Shown here one piece after another: positions 61,001 through 64,000 of a stretch of DNA of 64,000 nucleotides; the stretch's first letter is position 1, and every line of letters begins with the position of its first letter. The notes under the pieces were generated by a model. That model made no database searches, was not told where the DNA came from, and worked only from the letters and a program-made list of their open reading frames with translations. The position numbers and the translations under genes were made by a program. Location of the stretch: contig VZTI01003658.1 in assembly GCA_013397865.1 (NCBI GenBank), positions 372,001 to 436,000 on the forward strand, read 5' to 3'. The stretch comes from Struthidea cinerea (taxonomy: Eukaryota; Chordata; Aves; Passeriformes; Corcoracidae).

Positions 61001-64000
61001 AGGTACAAATTCCCAAAGAACAATCAACTTCTTAACAAGTGCAACAAGTTCTAAAAAAAATTAAGTACAGAACATCTTTCATGGAAGGAAAAAAAAAAAG
61101 AAAAAAAGACCCCAAACCCAACCCAAAAGCCAGGGTGGAAGGAACGGGGAGAAGAAGGGGCAGTAATAAGGAACAATTTTCTATAAGACAACACTTCCAA
61201 AAGAAAAATCAGTCATCGTATTATTGCAAGCATAAGCATGCCTTTTATCCATCATTGCTGTAGAGTGATAACACTTTCAGGCTGCTTCCCCTTAGAGTCC
61301 CAAGAGGAAAACAGAGATTTTTGCCAAGTCGCCTGTTGCTACTTTTTTTCCTGAGTGTTGCCTTTCATCATTACAGAATGGGAATTCTGCCACTGATTTC
61401 AAAGACTCTCACGATCATAATTGTAACTTTAGCTTTATATTAATGTACATGTGTTTAATTTAATTGCTTTGTTTAAAGATAAAAGAAAAAATGGGTTTCA
61501 AATCTCTTGACTGATTTCACTGCACATGTTCACAGTTCTGTAGTTAAAAATCTTATGCAGCTTTTTCCTCCCCGCATGGGGAAACAGCAATATAAGAACC
61601 ACACCTATCTGTGTAATGAAAATAGCTATAAAATGTTTACATTTTCTCCATTGTAATGGAAATTTCACACTGTTCTACTGTTAAACTGATTTCTCAAGTC
61701 CTTATAATCTAATGTTTTAAAGGTAATTTCATGCAAATCTGTCTGGAGAGGAGACTAGAAGCTTAACCGTCTTTAAAAATCAAGGGAAAAAAATGACTTA
61801 AGGCCATAGCAGTGCAGGTATAGATCAGTGCAGTTCTGTTACTGGTGTTGCATTAATTTACACTTGCATAATTTGTTTCAGAGACTTAGTCATTCTGAGG
61901 CAAAATGTGACAATCTGAAATCAATTTTATAGAATACCATAACACGTCCAACTTCACATTTATATAGATTGAAAGAAGGTGAGCAGATCACACTTATGCG
62001 TGCAAAGGCGCATTTAGCTCACATAGAGATTTCTCTCAACAGCAATCCTCTTCAGACTGGGAGAGGCTACACACATTACATTCATTGCATTCATTAAACG
62101 TTCATTAAAACTTCTTAACACAGCTCTAAGCTTGGGGTGCTGTGCAGCAGTAAGCATGCTCGCCACCCTGGCTGGTGGCCAAGAGAGCAAGGATCGATCT
62201 GGAAAAATCCACACCCAGCTTGCCTATGAGAAAAAAAAGGTGATTTTATTTCCTGTAATTAGCAGATATTTGAAGTACAGACAGAGGAAAGGAAAGGTTG
62301 TCTCTTGGTCTTTTTGTTAGGGTTTTTTTTTCAATCCTAATTCAGTATTAAGGATTTGAGAACTTTATCTAAAAAATCTGTGGTGATCTCAGTGAGTTTA
62401 CACAGTCTTAACAACCTTTTCTAACCCCCAAGACTAAAAGATGGGTAACAAATGATCCTCTTTTAATCACAGCACATCCATGGGGTGTTTTTTTTTTTTG
62501 TTAGGGTTTGAGGGATGTGTGTTTGATTTTAATGTGAATAGCTAGCTTTTGCTTTACTCCATTTTTAAACCGGGCCTTCACTTTTGTATTCAGTTCAAGT
62601 AAGAAATAAATTCATGGTGTTTCCATGGCTCTTATCTTGAAGCATTCTCTTTAATTCATATTTAATGGATTGATCTACTTTACAGAGAAGAGCTGCTTTG
62701 TACTTTAATGGTAGCAGCCATGAACATTAACCTGAGCCCAGGCAGGACACGTGAAGGAAGCTTGACAAAGTTCACATCTGCCTAGCTGTAAAAGGGTTTC
62801 TGCACACCTGCTCCTGCTTATAAAAAACACCAGATAGGTCTTGTGAGTTTCTTGTTTCTTCCCACTCATGTAGGCTATGACACAGCAGAACGCATTATTT
62901 GGTGTACACTAAAATACACTGCTAATGGAACAAATGGGGCTGAAAGACAGGATAATCTAATTATTCTAGTCACATTATGACCTGTGCATTTAAAAAATTG
63001 TTGGTTTTAATTTATTATGTATTTATTACTTTTAAAAGTTTTCTTATTGCCAGAGTGAGCCAGAGTACAAATAGGATGAAAACAGTAGCAAATATAGTTA
63101 CACCAGAAAAGGATGAAGTAGTTTCAAGAGAAAAACTGCACATTTTCCATGTACTCTCTTCTCAATAGTTCAAGGTTGTTGCAAATCATCATAATGACCA
63201 TCAGACCTGCATTTTCACTTTACTTTAAGCACATATCAAAGTAGAGCAGGTTTAAGCAACTGGAAGTCAAACAAGTGTATTATAAGCTCACGTTAAAACT
63301 CCCTTAAATCAATGCTCCTGTAAATAGTTACTTTGATGTTCAAGAACCAAATGTAGCCTGAGCTGACTCTGGCCATATCATCTAATTTGGCTCCTTTGGT
63401 TAATTAAGATCATACATTTTATCTGCCTGTGGACTGCTTAGACTCAGGTGAACCCGTTTATCTTTTCTCTCAGACTCTGCTGATCTTCTAAGAAAATTCT
63501 ACTATCTAGAAGTAATGGGAATAAGACTTTAATGCCTGAACCAGCAAGTATGAATTGCTCTAAAAGCTAAAGGTTCCAAATATTTCTGAAAACAACTATT
63601 CTTGTGCTAGAACACAACACAGGTGGCCAGCATATCACCTGGTGCAACACAAGACCTTATTTGTATGGATGCAAAGCACTTTTAAAGTGGCAGAAGTAAC
63701 CCCACTGGCACTTACCTGTCTGTAATGATCACAAACTGGCACGTGAAACTACTTTTGAAATGTTATCTTTCGCCTCCTCTTTGAACTAAGTTGTATTTAT
63801 CTGTTTCTCTCTGGCATTTGAAACAAGACTTGTAGGGAAAAGCCTCCTTTCTCCTTTCTTTTTGATTTAGAGGAAATCTTGGAGAAAATCCCTATTCTGC
63901 TGGACAGGCACTTTCTTTGAAAAAGGAGGAGATCACCATAATTTCCTGGCCACTCCACTGTCCAATGTACAGCCTGCATTTCAAGGTCACAAAGCCAGAA
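61001..64000. other. Non-coding, unique-looking DNA
   Basis: No gene is recognised and open frames are under 75 codons. A purine-rich passage at about 61085-61160 follows the LTR-like element and might belong to it. The block at about 61430-61740 (TTTAATTTAATTGC, TTGTTTAAAGATAAAAG, CCCCGCATGGGG) and the one at about 63360-63480 (TTGGTTAATTAAGATC) have the look of conserved regulatory DNA. Confidence 0.6.

Noticed and set aside
62495..62520. TTAGGG word near a T run, considered as telomere-like repeat
   Set aside because: A single copy, not tandem.
1..64000. CRISPR arrays, operons, ribosome binding sites, tRNA and rRNA genes
   Set aside because: The window is vertebrate nuclear DNA; no direct-repeat/spacer array and no cloverleaf with A and B boxes was found by eye. 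A tRNAscan-SE and Infernal/Rfam run would settle small RNAs.

Overview
This window looks like non-coding DNA (intergenic or a very long intron) from a bird. The strongest evidence is a set of CR1 LINE pieces whose 3' end has the avian form, including the terminal ATTCTATG octamer repeats at 19902-19919. Three further stretches read like solo LTRs of avian endogenous retroviruses. I recognise two of these from songbird-type repeats, so a passerine or close relative is my guess, not a demonstration. The DNA is AT-rich, has no CpG island that I can see, and contains one 23-base assembly gap.

I found no protein-coding exon, tRNA, rRNA or known small RNA that I can support. All open frames are short (180 codons or fewer), have no recognisable domain, and occur at roughly the rate expected by chance in 64 kb. 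The only reading frames with a recognisable ancestry are the broken reverse-transcriptase pieces of the CR1 copy at 8448-9805.

Layout: 1-3745 is unique-looking sequence with a G-quadruplex motif on the minus strand. 3746-4082 is a minus-strand LTR-like element with a TATA box. 4083-8447 is unique sequence. 8448-9805 is a 5'-truncated, internally deleted CR1. 10585-10680 is a CR1 scrap. 10681-19666 is unique sequence with short tandem repeats near 15.3-15.5 kb. 19667-19921 is a CR1 3' end. 20552-20624 is a three-copy 22-bp minisatellite. 20625-39595 is unique sequence interrupted by the gap at 32645-32667. 39596-40135 is a minus-strand solo LTR. 40901-40959 is an (AT)n microsatellite. 40960-54187 is unique sequence with hairpins, an AC repeat and a low-complexity TA/CA tract. 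54188-54606 holds two CR1 fragments in opposite orientation. 58611-58727 is an old tandem duplication. 60565 to about 61000 is a third LTR-like piece. The remainder to 64000 is unique.

Nothing here amounts to an undescribed multi-gene system. The observations most worth checking are the LTR with an apparently intact core promoter, the paired hairpins at 53447-53495, the E-box hairpin at 48306-48325, the dispersed near-copy of the 16-bp repeat unit, and a few AT-rich, homeodomain-site-rich blocks that could be conserved enhancers. All of the last group need comparative data.
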